Assembly: GCA_028293545.1 (NCBI GenBank)
Contig: JAQGOP010000018.1
Location: 62,001-126,000 of the forward strand
Direction: 5' to 3'
DNA: 64,000 bases
From: Verrucomicrobiota bacterium
Lineage (GTDB): Bacteria; Verrucomicrobiota; Verrucomicrobiia; Opitutales; Opitutaceae
Shown here: positions 63,070-64,000 of the stretch, in pieces
Layout of the letters: every line of letters begins with the position of its first letter
Numbering within the stretch: the first letter of the stretch is position 1
Notes under the pieces: model-generated
Databases searched by the model: none
Seen by the model: only the letters and a program-made list of their open reading frames with translations
Told to the model about the DNA's origin: nothing
Program-made: the position numbers and the translations under genes

Positions 63070-63096
63070 GTAGCGCAGGCGGCCCGCCTGCTCCGG
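63070..63096 (+). repeat. Family A palindrome after aminotransferase
   Basis: This is a clean copy of the TAGCGCAGGCGG/CCGCCTGC palindrome, starting 8 bp past the aminotransferase stop codon (63060-63062). Confidence 0.85.
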
Positions 63097-63118
63097 AGAT
63101 CGAAATTGGAAATTCGAA

Positions 63119-64000
63119 ATGCGATTCAAACCCCGAAGCGGGCGTACCGCATCGCCGACCGCATTCCCGCGCGCTGCATTGCTTTGGGCCGGTAGCGTTT
63201 TCCTCGTCGTCGTCGCAATCAGGCTTCTCCTCATCGCCGCATGGGCGGGTGAAACCCCGTACCTCGACGATTGGAACGCCACGGGCTGGTTGCACATTCA
63301 CGCGCCCGAAACCTCCTTCGGCATCCCGTGGGCGTGGCTGGTCTATCCGCACGCGGACCACCTGCTGGTGACCCAGCGATTCTTTTCCCTCGGAGTCGCG
63401 GCGCTGAACGGCGAGCAATGGGACGTCCGGGCAGAGATGATGGCATCCGCGTGCCTCTGGGGCCTGTTTGCCGGCGGCTTCGTGCTCGCGGCTGCACGCC
63501 ATCTCAAAGGCGCGGCACTTTTTGCTTGGATCGCTCTGGCCGTGACCGCCGAATCGCTGCCCCACGCTTGGGAAAACCTGCTTTGGGCCTTTCAAGTGTC
63601 ATTCATCCTGCTGATTGGATTCAGCCTGCTGGCGGTCCGCGGGCTGACCGCTTCCGCGCCTTTCTCCCTTCGTTGGTGCGCGGGCCTCCTCTGCGCGGTG
63701 GCTGCGTGTTTGTCGCAGGCTTCGGGACTCATTGCGCTGCTCGCGGTCGCGGTCGTGACGGTGGGGCGCATGCTGCGCGATCCCGCCGCCCGATCCGCCC
63801 GTGATTTCGCCGGGCTGGTCGTTCTTCTCGCGGCGGCCGCGCTGGCAAAATATTTCCTGCCGGCCGCCGTGGCGATGGACAGTCTTCGCGCGAGCGACGG
63901 AGCGGTTTGGCTTCACGCCTTGCTTTCGCTGGTGGCCTGGCCGTGGAGCGGGCACACGTGGCTCGCCGCGGCGATGTGGTTGCCCGCGATTGCCTTCGTT
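63119..64000 (+). CDS. Multi-span membrane protein, 3' end outside window
   Basis: From ATG 63119 the frame is open to the end of the window (294 codons, no stop). It begins MRFKPRSGRTASPTAFPRAAL, then a hydrophobic segment (SVFLVVVAIRLLLIAAWAG) and a hydrophilic loop with YLDDWNA, followed by at least five more hydrophobic segments (for example ACLWGLFAGGFVLAAA and LLIGFSLLAVRGL). The early TPYLDDW (Asp pair) followed by many spans recalls membrane glycosyltransferases of the GT-C type, but that is only a suggestion. It follows the aminotransferase by 56 bp, including a family A repeat. Confidence 0.6.
   Translation, partial: MRFKPRSGRTASPTAFPRAALLWAGSVFLVVVAIRLLLIAAWAGETPYLDDWNATGWLHIHAPETSFGIPWAWLVYPHADHLLVTQRFFSLGVAALNGEQWDVRAEMMASACLWGLFAGGFVLAAARHLKGAALFAWIALAVTAESLPHAWENLLWAFQVSFILLIGFSLLAVRGLTASAPFSLRWCAGLLCAVAACLSQASGLIALLAVAVVTVGRMLRDPAARSARDFAGLVVLLAAAALAKYFLPAAVAMDSLRASDGAVWLHALLSLVAWPWSGHTWLAAAMWLPAIAFV

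Overview
This 64 kb window is GC-rich chromosomal DNA from a Gram-negative bacterium, most likely a member of the Verrucomicrobiota, possibly close to the Opitutales (inference from gene families and order, not proven). It carries LpxK (lipid A), an OmpA/Pal lipoprotein, a PilT-type ATPase, ECF sigma and anti-sigma genes, and many pyrimidine-rich, Shine-Dalgarno-poor start sites. Almost all of it is coding. There is one tRNA, tRNA-Lys(TTT) at 22853, and I see no rRNA, CRISPR array, insertion sequence or prophage.

Layout. 1-1659: the end of a sigma-54 activator, and galE. 1718-11151: a plus-strand lipid cluster of ketoacyl synthase II, acyl carrier protein, two CrtI-like FAD oxidoreductases, FabZ-like dehydratase, FabI enoyl reductase, OleA-like thiolase and OleB-like hydrolase, with a secreted DUF3300 protein in the middle. 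11432-19065: a minus-strand run pilT, secreted protein, fabD, lepA, lepB, malQ. 19134-21362: dapA, dapB, ruvA. 21364-24284: anti-sigma and ECF sigma factor, tRNA-Lys, NarL-type regulator, Pal. 24419-28812: M20 peptidase, DedA, purH, apaG. 28863-37990: beta-CASP nuclease, inositol-phosphatase-like protein, dinB, uvrA, AI-2E-type permease, second MBL nuclease. 38001-42689: DUF3108, GT9, Mpg glycosylase, MFS transporter, PfkB kinase. 42817-46566: coiled-coil protein, rplU, rpmA, two small proteins and a MamK/MreB-like actin. 46996-54000: pheA, scpB, ilvD, pgi, a 52-residue lipoprotein, rsmI. 54116-63062: ppx/gppA, a toroid-like protein, rluD, an adenosine deaminase-like protein, M29 aminopeptidase, lpxK, class V aminotransferase. 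A multi-span membrane protein runs off the end.

The most interesting locus is 1718-11151. Its gene set can build and modify an acyl chain on a dedicated ACP, introduce or saturate double bonds with two CrtI-like enzymes, and then join chains head to head: the OleA homologue keeps the Cys/His/Asn/Glu active site with OleA-like spacing. oleC and oleD are not in the window. The product is unknown; a polyunsaturated long-chain hydrocarbon or ketone, or an unusual lipid, is an inference.

A second theme is intergenic DNA built from several families of short palindromic or inverted-repeat modules. Some sit directly on stop codons (galE, ppx, the toroid-like gene, the M29 peptidase). One family has two full-length, roughly 165-bp MITE-like copies at 11221 and 55139, in opposite orientation.
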